Of a stretch of 64,000 bases of DNA, positions 1-11,754 are shown in pieces. Every line of letters begins with the position of its first letter. Positions within the stretch are counted from its first letter, which is position 1. The translations under genes and the position numbers were made by a program. The DNA is from Cristatella mucedo (taxonomy: Eukaryota; Bryozoa; Phylactolaemata; Cristatellidae): the NCBI GenBank assembly GCA_009760855.2, contig WPIO01000058.1:661001-725000 (forward strand), given 5' to 3'. The notes beneath the pieces were generated by a model. The model was not told where the DNA came from. It saw only the letters and a program-made list of their open reading frames with translations, and ran no database searches.

Positions 1-37
1 TTTATACAAGCTAGACTTGGCCTGTGCTAGGAACGAT

Positions 38-1602
38 TAATAATAATATAATAAAAATAATAATATCACACTTGATAAAGCGCCCTCAGAGAACTTAATC
101 TCTTTCTAGGTGCTTTACATTTGCTGCAAAGTGATACGCAATAGAATAGTAAGTAAAATCATGCTTGAAAAACAAACAAAATGAATAACATGGTTAGGGG
201 TTACATGCACTGGGTCAGCATGCAAATGTGGTTAGTGGCAGCATGAACAGTGTCAGCACGCATAAGCACATCGAGGACGAATCACAAGGACCCACTAAAT
301 GCTGTCCTAAATAGGTATGTTTTTAAGTTTCTTTTAAATGTGGTCAGGTCGGGGGATGTTCTGATGCAGGTCGGGAGGGAGTTCCAGGCTGTGAGAGCAT
401 ACGAGCTAAATGCACGGTCTCCAAAGGATTTAAGGTTTGTACGAGATATTTGTAGACTGTTAGATTCCGAAAAGCGGGTGGTACGATGCTTGGCCTGGTG
501 GGGGAGTAGATCTGAGAGATAAGCTGGAGCCAAAGAATGAAGAGACCTAAAAGTGAGCGACAAAACCTTGAAGTCAATCCGTTGCTTGACTGGTAACCAG
601 TGCAGGTCGGCGAGAAGTGGAGTAATGTGGCAACTGCGACGCTCACGACAGACAAGCCTGGCTGCAGAGTTTTGCACCAGCTGCAATCGCCTGATCGCAC
701 ATGCTGGTAGGCCAGTAAGCAGTGAGTTGCAGAAGTCGAGACGAGATGTCACGAATGCATGGACCAACTTGGACGTGGTATCCTTATCTAAACAAGCCCT
801 AATTTTAGCAATGTTATGAAGCTGAAAATAGGCTGATTTGACTGTGGAGCTGATGTGGTCGTCTAACGAGAGGTCGCTTTGGAATATGACACCTAGATTT
901 TGAGCTGATGCAACTGGAGATATGCTGGCAGAGCCAATTTTGAAAGTCAGCCTTTCCAATTTCTGAATAACACTAGGTTTGCCCATAACTAGTAAGTTAG
1001 TTTTATCATCGTTTAGTTTTAGAAAATTTGCTGCCATCCATGATCGGATGTCATCAATGCATGCAGCAAGTGAGTTGAGAGAATTTGAGGTGCTCGAAGG
1101 CTGGGAGGGATCACAGCAAAGGTACAACTGAGTGTCATCCGCATAGAAGTGAAAGCCTAGATTGTGCTTGGCAATCACATCAGCGAGAGGGAGAGTATAA
1201 ACGGTGAAAAGGACCGGACCTAGCACAGAGCCCCGAGGTACTCCATATTTTAGAGGTACTTCAGATGATCTTTGTCCATTCACGTCAACACTCTGGAGTC
1301 TCCCACTGAGATAGGACCTGAACCACTGCAGAGCAGTGCCAGTGATGCCCAGGCGAGATGAGAGGCGCTCTAGAAGTACTTTGTGATCGATGGTATCAAA
1401 AGCTGCCGAAAGATCGAGCAAAACAAGAAGAGACACTCTACCCATGTCTGCATTCCTAAGTAGGTCGTTGTATACCCGAAGCAATGCTGACTCTGTGGAG
1501 TGATTAGCTCTAAAGCCAGACTGGAACTTACTAGAAAAGTGTGAGGTTTCGATATACGAGTTCAGCTGGTCTGCCACGACCCGTTCCAGTGTCTTTGATA
1601 GG
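38..1602 (-). mobile_element. CR1/L2-like LINE, 5'-truncated, young copy
   Basis: Reverse-strand non-LTR retrotransposon. Its 3' end lies at the left: an (AAT)n tail, then the family hairpin (AAAGCGCC paired with GGCGCTTT), the 3' UTR and the reverse-transcriptase ORF. Homology to the plus-strand copy at 58405-60020 stops at about 1602, which I take as the 5' truncation point. The 3' 650 bp is almost identical to the copy at 52943-53606, so this subfamily moved recently. Confidence 0.93.
282..1602 (-). CDS. LINE reverse transcriptase, C-terminal 440 residues, open
   Basis: RNA-directed DNA polymerase of the CR1/L2 non-LTR group, used for target-primed reverse transcription. In order from the 5' side there are the fingers region, motif A (FDTIDH), a motif B reading PRGSVLGP where PQGS is usual, motif C with the catalytic YADD at 1134-1145, then thumb and C-terminal regions ending AFSGSL. 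There is no stop or frameshift over about 440 codons. The endonuclease domain and the N-terminal part of the RT are missing because the copy is 5'-truncated, and the frame merely runs on to 1688 in flanking DNA. The Gln-to-Arg change in motif B may weaken activity (inference). Confidence 0.9.
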
Positions 1603-1739
1603 TTACTACGATATGTATCAGTTCTCATATGCCTGTCAATGGACATTAATTCCTGATATTGTATAGGCTTTTTCAAGCTTGGCTTCAAGTAGAACTCAAT
1701 TGCTTAATGGCTTCAGTAAACCGGAGACCGTCTGGGCTA

Positions 1740-2180
1740 GGGCGCACAGTTTGCTTATTCAGAGGAGCAAACTCGTCAAACATGCCTACTAGCGTGTCTA
1801 GAATGGAGTGTTGTAATGCAATTTTCGCTGGGCTACCGAAAAACCACTGAGATTCTGGATGTTTTTATTCATTAATATAGCTGCAAGGCTAGTAAACACA
1901 TCCCAGAAGTTTAGCCACGTGTTTTATTTTCTGAAGGAGCTTCAATGGATTCCGGTCGATCAATGGATACAGAGTGATGTTTTTACACAGACCCACGAGG
2001 CCCGCCCTGGTTTGGCTTCTTTATATCTAACTGAGCTGAGCTACGTCACCAGTTTCAGCTCCCTCGTGCCCTCGGGTACTTTTCGGATGGTAAATTTGCC
2101 GTTGCGTTCCACATTTAAAGACCGTTGGGCTACCGAAACCTATGCCTTGCATGTCCTAGACTTTGGAATTCGTTTTTAAT
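1740..2180 (+). mobile_element. Decayed LINE fragment, divergent family
   Basis: Conceptual translation holds the order typical of the post-RT region of CR1/L2 elements: a GLP stretch (1829-1845), then NIAARLV (near 1875), then LQWIPVDQWI (near 1940-1970), with stops and frameshifts between them. It is more diverged than the main family of this window and on the opposite strand to the LINE beside it. Confidence 0.6.
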
Positions 2181-2219
2181 ATTCCTACACAACAACTTCT
2201 ATCCTGCTGCTCCAAATGT

Positions 2220-2475
2220 GGCAAATCGTTTACATCCGTCTAGAGTTGCTACTTCCATGCTATTCACTTCCTCGACTGCCCTCCTTACTTAGCTATGCTT
2301 CCCAATTTCTCTTTGTTGCGTGAGATGAAGTCTTTTGGCTACATATTTTATTTACCACATGCCTACCGAAAGCCGCTTAGTCTGTGAGCTCGCTAGAGAA
2401 AACTCTCATGCGTAGTTTTCACTTTGTCTGTGTGGCTTTGTGGTGCTACAGACGGAGGTGCATTCCACTGCATTG
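2220..2475 (+). repeat. Old dispersed repeat, second copy at 48840-49110
   Basis: About 250 bp that aligns by eye, at low identity and in the same orientation, with 48840-49110. Shared blocks include a cttcctygactg stretch, a tgagat stretch and a ccgcttag stretch. Both copies lie downstream of a decayed plus-strand LINE. No coding capacity or terminal repeats were seen. Orientation is arbitrary. Confidence 0.4.
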
Positions 2476-3001
2476 CTCTTGCATACAAGACCAGAGCTCC
2501 TATGTGGCTTGACATGCGTTTATCTATTCAATCCTACAAATGCTACGGTTAGGTATAATGCCCCAGTTAGGAGTTTTGTGTCGCCGTCCCTCCTCGCCCA
2601 GTCATCCAAAACGCGAAATCACTTGGGCCCTAGCATACGAGATTCTGGACTCTCACGTCGCCCCAAGCTCGAATTCTGCCAGCGCTGAGAATTTCTGTCA
2701 GTCATTCGACACTCTATCGTCTCCGGCTGCACGTGCCTTTGGCACGAGTGCCTCCACCGGTGCCATCGCCGCCGCTCGCAGTCAGCGTGTGCCTTCAGGA
2801 CGATACAGCGTCGGTATATGTACCCTAGCTAGGCTGTCGATGGCGACGACGGGTCGAATCACTTCGCCGTCCTCTCCAAAAGCAACCGCATCAACTAGGT
2901 CACCAGAGCTCGTCACCTTAGGTGGCCCCAAGCGGCTCGGCGACGAATGACGGCAGACTAGGCGCCGAGCTAGTCCTATATCCCACCCCGTGGCGTTGCA
3001 G

Positions 3002-5507
3002 GAGATCATCAATCACAATTGCCAGGAATTGATACGCAGCGTACCGTTCTTCATAAACGCCGACAGCAACTTTGTCAACGACGTGATCTCAAAGCTCGAG
3101 TTCGAGATGTTCCAGCCTGGCGACACCGTCATCAAAGTGAACACGACCGGACACAGGATGTACTTCATTCAAGAAGGTTAGCCAGTCGGCTATCGGCTGC
3201 TCGCAAACCGTTCGACCTCGTGCGGCGGCGCCTCCCTTCTGACCTCCGCCTTAAATTGGCCAGCGGGGCAGCTGCATCTCGGCGAGCCGCCGACGCTCGC
3301 TGCCACGAGACTGCTGCGACTCCTCCGAGAAACCACGCTTTTCTACGCCTCAGGCGTCGAGGCCGATCGCTTACGCTCCATGAGATAGAGGAGAGTTCAA
3401 TGAGCCCTGGTTCAATTAGTTTTCATCGGCAAACGAATGGAATGCGTTCGCTGAAGCTCTATAATAATAATAATAATAATATTGCACTCGATAAAGCGCC
3501 CTCAGAGAACTCAATCTCTTTCTAAGCGCTTTACATTTGCTGCAAAAGGAAACACGATTGAATGGTGAGTAATATCATGCTTAATAAACAACATGAATAA
3601 AATCGTTAGGGGTGACATGCACAGGGTCAGCATGCAAGTGTGGTTAGTGGCAGCATGCACAGTGTCAGCACGCATAAGCACATGAAGGACGAATCACAGG
3701 GACCCACTAAATGCTGTCCTAAATAGGTGTGTTTGTAAGTTCTTTTTAAATGTGGTCAAGCCAGGGGATGTTCTGTTTGGGAGTGATACGCTCTGCATTT
3801 GCATCTCGCCCCGTGCCACTCGCCTCCGTACTAGGCGGGCGAAACCGAGTCTCACATCAGCAGAGCCCGACGCTCTTCGGGCCTCGCGTGCTGCCGTTGC
3901 CGATTCGCCGGAACTAGTCTTCGATTCGTCGATTAGCTAGTAGACGTGACGGCTGAATGACCGTCTTGAGCTACCGGTAAGCTTGCCTTGCCTTGAGGTC
4001 ATTTTCTCGATTTCTAAAGCCAGTAGGCTCTCCTTCCCCTCGTGGAGAGTTCACTGTTATCTTATAGTTCCAAAGTGAACGAGCCGAACCAAATCCGCTC
4101 GGTCACTTCGTTCCGTTAAGCTTCACCTATCCTTTCATAAGTTTAAAAAACATAAATATAACTTATTTGAATAGCTTCCCAAGAGAACTTAATCTCTATT
4201 TAGGCACTTCACATATGCCTCGGGGCTCGAGCCCGCGACCTTAGCCAGGCCTTGGTCGGGGCGAGCACTTTAACCGCTGGACCAAACCAGCTCGGCGTTT
4301 ACCAGTTTGTGAATGCCTTTATCGGGTGAACGACTTCATGGTGCTCAATGAGCGTTCCCCACTTCGTGTGGCAGCCTCGAGGCCCGAGCTTTTCACAGCG
4401 CACTCGTTTTGCCGTAGGTCTGGTGGAGGTGACGAAAGCCAGCGGTGAGGTCGTGACGCGGCTCGGCGACGGCTCGTACTTCGGAGGTACGTCTACATAT
4501 ATATATACGTCTATATACGTACATATCTATACGTCTACCGTACGGCACCGATTCCCGTAGAGCGCTCGCTCGCTCGTGCTTCGTCCACCGCGCGGCTACC
4601 CCGTCCCCTGCCTGCGACAAACTCCGGCAGGCAGCGCCACCGTCCGCGCGCACGCCACGAGAGCTCGCTCGCTCGCCGCGTGTCGCGCTCCTCCGGCTCT
4701 GCCCGCCTGTCGCTGGAGCCTCAAAGTGGCGAAAGCGCTAGCGAGAGTTCGCTCGTCGCTCGGGTTGCAGAGATCGCCCTGCTGACCAAGGCGCGTCGCC
4801 GAACCGCCACGGTGCGCTCCATCAGCTACTGCAACTTCTTCTCGCTGAGCGACGTCCACTTCAACAAGATACTCGAAAGCTACCCGGTCGTGCGTCGCAC
4901 GCTGGAGACGATCGCGGCGAAGCGGCTGCAGAGCCTCGGCGAGAATCCGACGATGCTGACGTCGCGCGAGAGCCTGCTCGAGGACATCCAGGGCATCTAC
5001 ACCATCATCACCGACACGTCGGACAAGGACGAGTCGGCGTCGCCGCAGGCCGGCGAGGAGGCCGAGCAGCCGCCGGCCAAGACCGACAAGAGCCAGTTCC
5101 TCGACGCCGTCAAGGGCTTCTTCACGAAGGACTCGGACGTTCTGATGCGAGCGTCCAGCAAGACGCTCGCCAACTTTGAGCTGCTCACCGACGACCGGTC
5201 CGGCGGCGGCGGCGGCGGCTCCTCGGCCCGCGGCGGCGGCGGCGGCGGGCCCCCGACGCCGAAGCGGAGCGTGAGCGCCTGCGACGGCGAGCAGCCGGAC
5301 AGCTTTCATTGGAGCGCCGGCATGTTTCTCGCGCCGCCGTCCGTCGCTCTGCCGAAGCGGAGCCTGAGCAGCAGCGACGTCAACATTTTCGTCGGCGGCG
5401 GCGGCGGCGGCGGCGGCCCCGGAGGCAAGCCGGGCGGCGCGCCGCAGCTTAGAGCCTCCACGAGCCGCCACGCGAAATCGGCTGGCGGCGGCAGCGGCTC
5501 GAAGTGA
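3002..5507 (+). CDS. HCN-like cyclic-nucleotide-gated cation channel, 3' exons (partial)
   Basis: Three exons at 3002-3176, 4418-4486 and 4771-5507 (stop included) join in frame (introns in phase 1, GT-AG) to give about 326 residues. The first exon carries the end of the C-linker and the start of the cyclic-nucleotide-binding domain, with INHNC, FQPGD and MYFIQEG. The second and third carry DGSYFGEIALL, the RRT of the phosphate-binding cassette, FFSLS and a C-helix with KRL. This is the HCN pattern: an HCN subunit is a plasma-membrane Na+/K+ channel opened by hyperpolarisation and tuned by cAMP. The Cys of the usual GEICLL is Ala, and there is one extra Arg before the Thr. The last exon adds an unfamiliar tail with FLDAVKGFF and three Gly runs coded by GGC repeats. 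The transmembrane exons are not in the window. CNG and KCNH channels fit less well. Confidence 0.9.
3458..3775 (-). mobile_element. LINE 3' end fragment in HCN intron
   Basis: (AAT)n tail, hairpin and 3' UTR of the main LINE family. It is truncated just after the last coding segment, at about 3775, where similarity to the other copies stops. Confidence 0.88.
4150..4297 (-). mobile_element. tRNA-derived SINE in HCN intron
   Basis: Read on the reverse strand: a tRNA-like head with A box (GGTTAAAGTGCTCG) and B box (GGGCTCGAGCC), then a tail with the TAGAGATTAAGTTCTC core shared with the LINE hairpin, ending in AT-rich sequence. Confidence 0.8.
4487..4770 (+). other. HCN last intron
   Basis: 284 bp with donor TCGGAG/GTACGT and acceptor GGGTTGCAG/AG. 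It starts with a TA-rich microsatellite (4494-4542) and continues as GC-rich sequence with CGCT runs. The open frame running through it from 4680 is fortuitous. Confidence 0.75.
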
Positions 5508-5521
5508 GCCGTCTTCAGTGC

Positions 5522-5565
<44 letters not shown>

Positions 5566-6290
5566 AGCGCATGCCCGCTGCGGCCCGCTTCGCTCCGCGG
5601 TGCCGCCGCCGCCGCGGCAGGCAAAAGTGCACTGCCCCATCGAGGGCGGAAGTGGCGGTTGTGAGAGGCGAGGGTCGTGCCGTCGTGCCGGTACGTTAAG
5701 TTCGGCCGTAAACGGAGGCCTCAGACTGAGTCGATTAATACTTCCGCGTCACTTGCTCCTCACTGGCTTACGACGCTCTCGCGCGACGCCGCTCGCCGCA
5801 GCTCGAGGGCGCAGCACCTGCGGCCACTGCGGTGCTTGGCGGTTTGCCTGCGGCCGGGCGTGCTCGCAGGACCCGCTCTGACTGACCGGGGATCGAAGAT
5901 AAGCGCACGGCGCTCGAATGTGCGCGTCGTGCGTTTGTGCCGCCGGGCCAGTTGTGCGGACGCTCGGTGCTGACGTCGCTCGCGAGACGGCAGCCTCCAC
6001 CTCGCCAACAACCCTGCTCATCCAAAGTGCACCGTGCGCGACTGCAAACAAACGTGCCCGACCATATGCTCAGTTCGGTCGTGGGTCGGAAAGATGTTCG
6101 CACAGCGAAAGCTGCAAATATGTTTCGGCTTCATTCGAGTTCTAGGTAATGGGCGGGTCTGTTAGGAAGATCCAGATGACTGACTTGGTTGATGCAGGAA
6201 CAAAGGGGGGGGGGGTCGGCGGGAGAGATTCGGCGAAAACGCTCGCCGCAGCTTTTCGTGTATGCTTGAAGGGCGCTGTCGTGCTATCGT
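5508..6290 (+). other. HCN 3' flank, probable 3' UTR
   Basis: GC-rich sequence after the HCN stop codon, starting with a (CCG)n run at 5521-5565. I see no AATAAA or ATTAAA up to 6290, so the transcript end is not located. The overlapping Arg/Ala-rich frames on both strands are composition artefacts. Confidence 0.4.
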
Positions 6291-6379
6291 GTGTTTACTA
6301 ACCGCAATATAGTGAGACAGACAGAGACACACAGACAGACAGAGGAGTGAGAGAGAAATCTAGAAAAGATGTATAAGGA

Positions 6380-6478
6380 GAGAGAGAGAGAGAGTCAAGG
6401 AGACAGCGAGACGGAGAAAAGGAATGAATGAGAGGGAAGAGAGAGAGAGAAAAAGAGAGAGAGAGAAAGAGAGAGAAT
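6380..6478. repeat. (GA)n microsatellite
   Basis: Interrupted GA/GAGACAGA-rich purine tract on the + strand. Confidence 0.9.
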
Positions 6479-6479
6479 G

Positions 6480-6980
6480 AGAAAGCTCTGGCATTTGGAA
6501 GCACGGAGTCTTTTGCCAAATAGGCTCGCCTTAGCTAGTGAATAAGTTGCTCGAACTTAGTGACTGTGTTTCAAGTCCTTCTTGCTGAAGAAATTAATTC
6601 CCTGCTGCGAGTTTTATTGAAGAGACTTTTTCCACGGGCGTAATGCCGATGTTAGTTCATTCAATCTTCTCACAAACGGCCGCTTAAAGTCGTTAGAATC
6701 CAAACTCTAACCTCATGCGCCTACTAAACTGTGGCCCAAAGGGGATTCAATTACTCTCGACGTGTCACGTGGCTGGCAATGGGTCCAGGCGGTCGACAGT
6801 AATAACACGCGCCTGGAGAGAAATATCTCCAAAGATGAAATAGCTCTGCTGCTTACACTGCATCACTCGCAGACAATGAACGGCCCTTTGTGACAGCTTG
6901 TTGTTTATAATAACAATACTAATACATTTACGAGCACTCCAGGAGAGCCTAATCTCTTGCTGAGCAACGTACGCCTGCTT
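6480..6980. other. Unassigned sequence
   Basis: About 500 bp of mixed composition with no recognisable gene, repeat or RNA. Confidence 0.6.
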
Positions 6981-7454
6981 AATAATAATTATAATAATAA
7001 TAATAATGCACTTGACAAAGCGCCCTCAGAGAACTCAATCTCTTTCTAGGCGCTTTACATTTGCTGCAAAGGGAAATGCAATTGAATGGTGAGTAATATC
7101 ATGCTTAAAAAACAAATTACATGAATAACGTGGTTAGGGGTGGCATGCACAGGGCCAGCATGTAAATGTGGTTGGTTAGTGGCAGCATGCACAGTGTCAG
7201 CACACATAAGCACATGAAGGACGAATCACAGGGACCCACTAAATGCTGTCCTAAATAGGTGTGCTTTTAAGTTCTTTTTAAATGTGGTCAAGTCAATCGA
7301 TGTTTTGACGCAAGTCGGGAGGGAGTTCCAGGCTTTGGGAGCATACGAACTAAATGCACGGCCTCCAAAGGATTTGAGGTTTGTACGAGGTATTGTTAAA
7401 CTATTGGATTCCGAAAAGTGGGTGGTACGATGCTTGGCCTGGTGGGGGAGTAAA
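6981..7454 (-). mobile_element. LINE 3' fragment
   Basis: (AAT)n tail, hairpin, 3' UTR and the last 75 or so codons of the RT ORF (AWNSLPTCV and AFSGSL are readable). Similarity to the other copies ends near 7454. Confidence 0.88.
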
Positions 7455-7554
7455 AGGAAGCGTGTCAATTGGCTAGTTATAACATACATAGTTTCAGAAC
7501 ACATCGAGCCACGAAGGTCTATGCACTCGGACGGAGCAGAGGCTAAATGAACCG

Positions 7555-7640
7555 TAAGGCTGCTAATTTCCTTTTTGAATTTCGTCAAATCAGGAGATGA
7601 CGTGCGATGCTGGTCGGTAATGAGTTTTGGATACAGGAAT
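7555..7640 (-). mobile_element. Short decayed LINE fragment
   Basis: Matches, with many changes, the segment coding for the LINE C-terminus (compare 7270-7340). It is a separate and older insertion than its left neighbour. Confidence 0.45.
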
Positions 7641-8820
7641 TGTACTAACTGAAGGTTGGCCGGAAAAATATTTGAAGTTAATGCGTGGCACAACGAAGCG
7701 GAAATACGCCCACAAAACCGTTTGGATTGCCATAGTAATCCGAGTCGGTGAAGCACCGGGTACTATGTAACCTCTTCGATAACCTTTTACTGCAGTCTTG
7801 TTCACGACTTAATTCTCGCTTCCGCTGTATAGCCTAACCATCCACTTTGGCCGCTGCTGTTGAAGGTATCACAATATTGATTCCATCTCATCGAATCTGA
7901 CATACCCCGCAAACGATACCACTAAAACCTGTGTAGTGGATCGTGCCGGCCCTTTGCCTCTAACGCCCAAGATATTACGCTCAATGTACGCACATACTTC
8001 GTTGCTTACGTCGTATGAGGCCTTTGCGAGAAGATGCTCAAGATAAACTGGCAATCTCTAGTTGCTGGCGATTTGTGAGGATTGGTCTGAAAATGCTTGA
8101 CAGAAACGGTCAGAAAAGATTCAGCTTCAATTGATGTTACTAGATCAAGCAGAAATTGATCGAAATAATCAATTTCCATACCCTCAGTTTGATTTCCCAT
8201 AAGCACATTCTACATCATCTCAGTTCGCTTTTTCAGAGGATGGTCGTGCTCTCTTGGAAAAGTAAACAAACAGCATCCAAATTGCTGAAGTTTTTTATTT
8301 CATCCCGAGCTTTGTTTACTATGCAATTTTCCACAAGCTCGGCATTAGCTCTACGACAGACTCCGATCTGCCAATCTGGAAAAAATGATCAATCTTAAAT
8401 AAGGGGTTTAAATTCGTACTAGTTACATAATAATTTTCGTAATTTAGTTTAAAGCTAATGAGAAAACCAATAATTTTCTACAGTTAGTAAGTTATAATTC
8501 TCACTGACGTCTTTGGAACTCGAAAGTTGAACTAAGTGACACATTTTCTTTTCAAAGGTAATTTAGCATCCTCTCGAAGGCACAAAACGAGATTTTATGC
8601 AAAACGGTGCAATAGTGATTACGCTGCTTCGATAGCCTGTTAGAGTTTGTTTTATAGATTGTCCGAGTTAGACAACCATCGCGAAAATGCGAATGAATTA
8701 CCTGCATAAAATTGTGAACGCTTAAAGCGGCAACAGCCTGGCTGTTCTACTTTGAATACAATTATAAGATACGAGCTCCTACGTCACATAACCAACGACA
8801 ACTACAGTGCTGTGTTGAGA
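7641..8820. other. Unassigned AT-rich sequence
   Basis: About 1.2 kb with only short open frames, none recognisable, and no splice-site pair I could support. No repeat was identified. Confidence 0.5.
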
Positions 8821-8876
8821 TAAATATAAATATAAATATAAATAAATAAAAACATATATATATATATATATATATA
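8821..8876. repeat. AAATAT and TA microsatellite
   Basis: Runs of AAATAT units followed by a pure TA run. Confidence 0.9.
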
Positions 8877-9051
8877 CATTTGCAGTGTAAATAGTCTGAA
8901 GAAGCAGTGCTTGGATACTGCGGACGATAAAAAAGACTAAGAGCTGGCATGCGATTTTGTAAACCGCACCAGGCTGTGACAATAAGCTCTATATCTCCAC
9001 GCTCATGCGTAGCTTGACACTAATCCTATTAACCTTAAAATATATGTATAA

Positions 9052-9212
9052 TGTAATTCATTTTAAAGCACCCCTAAGGGAATTTAATCCCTATTCAGGT
9101 GCTTCACATATGCCGCATCGCTTGAGCACACGACCTCGGTCATCAAATGTCATTCACCTCGACCTCGGTCGTTAGAGGTGAGCACCTACACCCTGTGCCA
9201 AACCAGGGCCAT
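9052..9212 (-). mobile_element. tRNA-derived SINE
   Basis: Reverse-strand copy with the LINE-like tail at 9060-9110 and a tRNA-like head ending near 9212. The head has an internal duplication of the cacctcgacctcggtc block. Confidence 0.65.
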
Positions 9213-9439
9213 CTCATCTAGACCTATTAAGACGTTTGATGCAGGAGCATGATAGCATGGCTGACGCATAGCCATTTTTCACTTCCGTGGTGCAGCAAAA
9301 CTAGTTTTTGTCATGCGAGCAATGCAATTAGAACCGACTGCTATTCTGGATGGGCCTCAAACGAAATGTCAGCTTATTTAACAGCCCCTTTTTATAGCGG
9401 CAGAAGATCTCTAACGGCCGTCACGACCGCTTGCAGTGG

Positions 9440-9535
9440 GCGATAAAGTATAGCGGACTTCAGGACTCAAACTTGCGACTTGGGTCATGAAGAGCGAGCA
9501 CCTTACATCCTCAGCTAAGACCAAGAGGCGAACTT
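9440..9535 (-). mobile_element. tRNA-derived SINE, second family
   Basis: Reverse-strand tRNA-like head with a GGACTCAAAC (B-box complement) block and a GAGCGAGCACCTTAC block. The same layout recurs at 38600-38700, 45435-45520 and 61655-61748. Confidence 0.55.
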
Positions 9536-9925
9536 TAAGTCAATTTTAAGGAATACTTAACTCGCATGGACAATTAGAAACTACAGCAGCAAGGAGCATG
9601 AGAATGTTTCTAAATCTGTTTCTTGGATAACACAATGACGTCACTGCCAGTAGCGCACCCAATAGCTGTTGCTTAGTTTCTTTCAAACCAAAGCATTTGA
9701 CCAAGTATACCTGAAACTAACTACCGACTAGCTTCGTAACCTACCATGACTTGCAGACATTTAAAAGGAAGCCAAAACCTCGCATAGTCCTCGCGAATTT
9801 GCTCCATCTCTGTACATTAGCCCTGGTGCGCTTACTCGTAGGTACACTGTGGATATTAGCTCCGACTAATTACCACGCTTCCTTCCAGCTTGTGTAAAGT
9901 GTAGCAAGTGCTTCATTTCTACTAG
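9536..9925. other. Unassigned sequence
   Basis: No gene or repeat recognised. Confidence 0.5.
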
Positions 9926-9928
9926 CGC

Positions 9929-10872
9929 GTAATAATAATAATAATAATGCACTTGATAAAGCGCCCTCAGAGAACTCAATTTCTTTCTAAGCGCTTTACA
10001 TTTGCTGCAAAAGGAAATGCGGTTGAATGGTGAGTAATATCACGCTTGATAGACAACATGAATAAAATCGTTAGGGGTGACATGCACAGGGTCAGCATGC
10101 AAGTGTGGTTAGTGGCAGCATGCACAGTGTCAGCACGCATAAGCACATGAAGGACGAATCACAGGGACCCGCTAAATGCTGTCCTAAATAGGTATGTTTT
10201 TAAGTTCTTTTTAAATGTGGTCTAGTCAAGGATGTTGTACCGCAATTCGGGAGTGAGTTCTAGGCTTTTGGAGCGTGCGAACTAAATGCATGGTCTCCAA
10301 AGGATTTGAGGTTTGTACGAGGTATTGGTAAACTGTTGGATTCCGAAAAGTGGGTGGTACGATGCTTGGCCTGGTAGGGGAGTAGATCTGAGAGATACGC
10401 TGGAGCCAAAGAATGAAGTGACCTAAAAGTGAATGAAAAAACCTTGAAGTCAATCCGTTGCTTGACTGATAGCCATTGCAGGTCTGCGAGAAGTGGTGCG
10501 ATGTGCGAACTGCGAAGCTCACGGCAGACAAGCCTAGCTGCAGAGTTTTGCACCAGCAGTAATCGCCTGATTGCACATGCCGGTAGGTCAGCACGCAGTG
10601 AGTTACAGAAGTCAAGACGGGATGTCACAAATGCATGGACCAACTTGGACGCGGTATCCTTATCTAAGCGAGCCCAAATTTTAGCAATGTTATGAATCTG
10701 AAAGTAGGCAGACTTGATTGTGGAGCTGATGTGGTTTTCTAACGAGAGGTCACTTTGGAACATGACACCTAGATTTTTAGCTGATTCAACAGGAGATATG
10801 CTGGCAGAGCCAATTTTGAGCGTAAGCCTTTCCAATTTCTGAATCAGACTGGGTTTGCCCATTACAAATAAA
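9929..10872 (-). mobile_element. LINE, 5'-truncated
   Basis: Main-family copy with (AAT)n tail, hairpin, 3' UTR and about 200 readable codons of the region after RT motif C. Similarity stops at about 10872, inside the sequence coding for VMGKPS. A frame change near the C-terminus (about 10225-10260) breaks the ORF. Confidence 0.92.
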
Positions 10873-11754
10873 TAATAACAACTAATAAATAACTGCGTGC
10901 TACCAAAACATCTTGGAAGTATCCACAACGTCTACAGATGTGATAACGTACCGATCGAAAGCTCAGAGCCATTTCATAATTCAATGCACGTGCAAACTAG
11001 TAAATTCTCGCCGCCGACATGTTTTACACGTCGCTCATCATGGCTGTCAATATACAAATATTATTATCATTGCCTCTTTTAGCTATGCACTTCGCCAGAA
11101 ACAGTGCGATGTGCGGAAAAATTGTAATTGATTAATTATATAAAATTATAATTTTATAAAAGAATCGCGATAATACACAAGCGCAGGTAGCGGGCCGTCC
11201 TCTCCCGCGGGCTGAGCGTTTCCGCGCCAAATGACGACACGGTCGCTTCCCCGGCTTCGAACCGGACCCACACTTTGGCGCTGCGGCGCACTGCGTCGCT
11301 CACGCACAGCTTCCGGAATAGGATCCGTCATGCCGAGTTGATGCTGAGCGCTGCGAAGCGCCGCTCGCTGCCCGGGTACCACGACCCGAGAGAGCTCCTA
11401 CGAAGAATGGCAACAGCGAAGCCGAGATTCGCCCCTGGGTCCGACAGTCAGGCTTCGCGACACCAGCGCGACGCCAGCTCGACTTCTCGATCTCACGATC
11501 CGCGGCCTTCGTCGAGGCATCCTCGTCAATGACGAACAGAACGGCAACATCAATAATTAGTACAATTGACCCGTCATTAATTGGCCCGTCGTCAACGCTG
11601 AAGATCCGGACGCCGCGTGCTGTCGCTCGCCGCCGCGCGTTTGTCCGTCGTCGTCCACTGCCGCACGCGTTCCGGCAGGGCATTTTAATCGACCGAATTG
11701 TCAAAATTACTCGCCGAGGAGTGCTGCACAACTCTAGTATTTTTTTCCTTTCAG
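10873..11754. other. Unassigned sequence, partly CpG-rich
   Basis: The segment 11175-11680 is CpG-rich. A GGTTCGAAGCC block (reverse strand, near 11250-11262) resembles a tRNA B box, but no matching A box or cloverleaf was found. Confidence 0.4.

Larger units (their letters stand above)
3177..4417 (+). other. HCN intron carrying a LINE and a SINE
   Basis: Donor GAAG/GTTAGC and acceptor GCCGTAG/GT. The 1241-bp intron has received a LINE fragment and a SINE, both on the reverse strand relative to the gene. Confidence 0.8.

Noticed and set aside
4596-5624. 342-codon reverse-strand frame opposite the HCN exon
   Set aside because: Antisense shadow of GC-rich coding sequence; low complexity, and the plus strand has the recognisable channel domain.
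11175-11280. Possible reverse-strand tRNA with GGTTCGAAGCC
   Set aside because: Only the B box fits; no A box or cloverleaf arms at the right distance.
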